From assembly GCF_014202315.1 (NCBI RefSeq), contig NZ_JACHGN010000018.1:124001-188000 (forward strand): a DNA stretch of 64,000 nucleotides, given 5' to 3'. The stretch is from Thermocatellispora tengchongensis (GTDB lineage: Bacteria; Actinomycetota; Actinomycetes; Streptosporangiales; Streptosporangiaceae). The position numbers were made by a program, and so were the translations under genes. This document shows positions 63,942 to 64,000 of the stretch, in pieces; within the stretch, counting starts at the first letter, position 1; each line of letters begins with the position of its first letter. The notes beneath the pieces are model-generated. The model made no database searches and was not told the DNA's origin. It saw only the letters and a program-made list of their open reading frames with translations.

Positions 63942-64000
63942 GCGCGCCAGACGATGCCCTCGACGAAGCCCGAGACGATGCCCGAGACGATGCCCGAGAC
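63938..64000 (+). CDS. start of next gene, probably the partner ABC exporter subunit (3' truncated by window)
   Basis: GTG 63938 overlaps the exporter stop as GTGA, the usual arrangement for paired half-transporters. Only 21 codons are visible: MSAPDDALDEAR and then repeated DDAR units, a charged, unstructured N-terminus. Identification as the second ABC subunit is inferred from the overlap and from the degenerate catalytic site of the upstream subunit, not from any visible domain. Confidence 0.5.
   Translation, partial: MSAPDDALDEARDDARDDARD
63950..64000 (+). repeat. 12-bp tandem repeat at the window edge
   Basis: Four 12-base units, the last two identical (GACGATGCCCGA) and the first two with one or two changes, followed by GAC as the start of a fifth. 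They encode D-D/E-A-R-type tetrapeptides in frame, and the array may continue past the window. Confidence 0.85.

Noticed and set aside
1-64000. CRISPR arrays, rRNA or tRNA genes, complete insertion sequences
   Set aside because: No spaced short repeats, RNA-gene signatures or complete transposase frames with terminal inverted repeats were recognised on either strand.

Overview
The window is part of a type I modular polyketide synthase (PKS) gene cluster from a high-GC actinomycete. The evidence is very GC-rich coding sequence, GTG starts, ATGA/GTGA gene overlaps, giant multimodular KS-AT-DH-ER-KR-ACP proteins, a StrR-type ParB-domain regulator and an FkbHIJK-like extender-unit cassette. The genus cannot be fixed from the sequence, and I could not match the cluster to a known product with confidence.

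Layout. Bases 1-53719 are all on the + strand with very short gaps or overlaps and look like one transcription unit that begins left of the window. It holds: the 3' end of a PKS finishing in AT-ACP-thioesterase (1-2502); a crotonase-family gene (2558-3586); four genes resembling FkbK, FkbJ, FkbI and FkbH (3684-7063), which would build hydroxymalonyl-ACP; PKS-A (7119-29309: loading module plus modules 1-3); and PKS-B (29354-53719: modules 4-7). A strong hairpin terminator follows PKS-B. To its right are an SDR gene (+), a P450 (-), an exported alpha/beta-hydrolase-like protein without its catalytic Ser and His (-), a StrR-like regulator (-), a type II thioesterase (+), a small acidic protein (+), and an ABC exporter subunit (+) whose partner gene overlaps it and runs off the window.

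How the genes work together. The loading module has a KS whose active-site Cys is Ala and a methylmalonyl-type AT, so a propionyl starter is the likeliest reading. All seven extender ATs carry malonyl-type motifs. Modules 1-6 are fully reducing and module 7 has a wrecked DH and no ER. The two proteins together should therefore make a saturated, fatty-acid-like chain ending in a beta-hydroxy group (about 3-hydroxyheptadecanoyl). This would pass to PKS proteins encoded outside the window and be released by the TE at 1-2502. The extender cassette has no O-methyltransferase in view, and no visible AT looks specialised for its product, so its unit is probably used by the PKS to the left.

Regulation. 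Three copies of a palindrome GTTCAACTG-N11-CAGTTGAAC (one with a single mismatch) lie upstream of the SDR, the type II thioesterase and the small-protein/exporter genes. The architecture matches the StrR operator class (9-bp arms, 11-bp spacer), and a StrR-like regulator is encoded among them, so these genes probably form a regulon under that protein.
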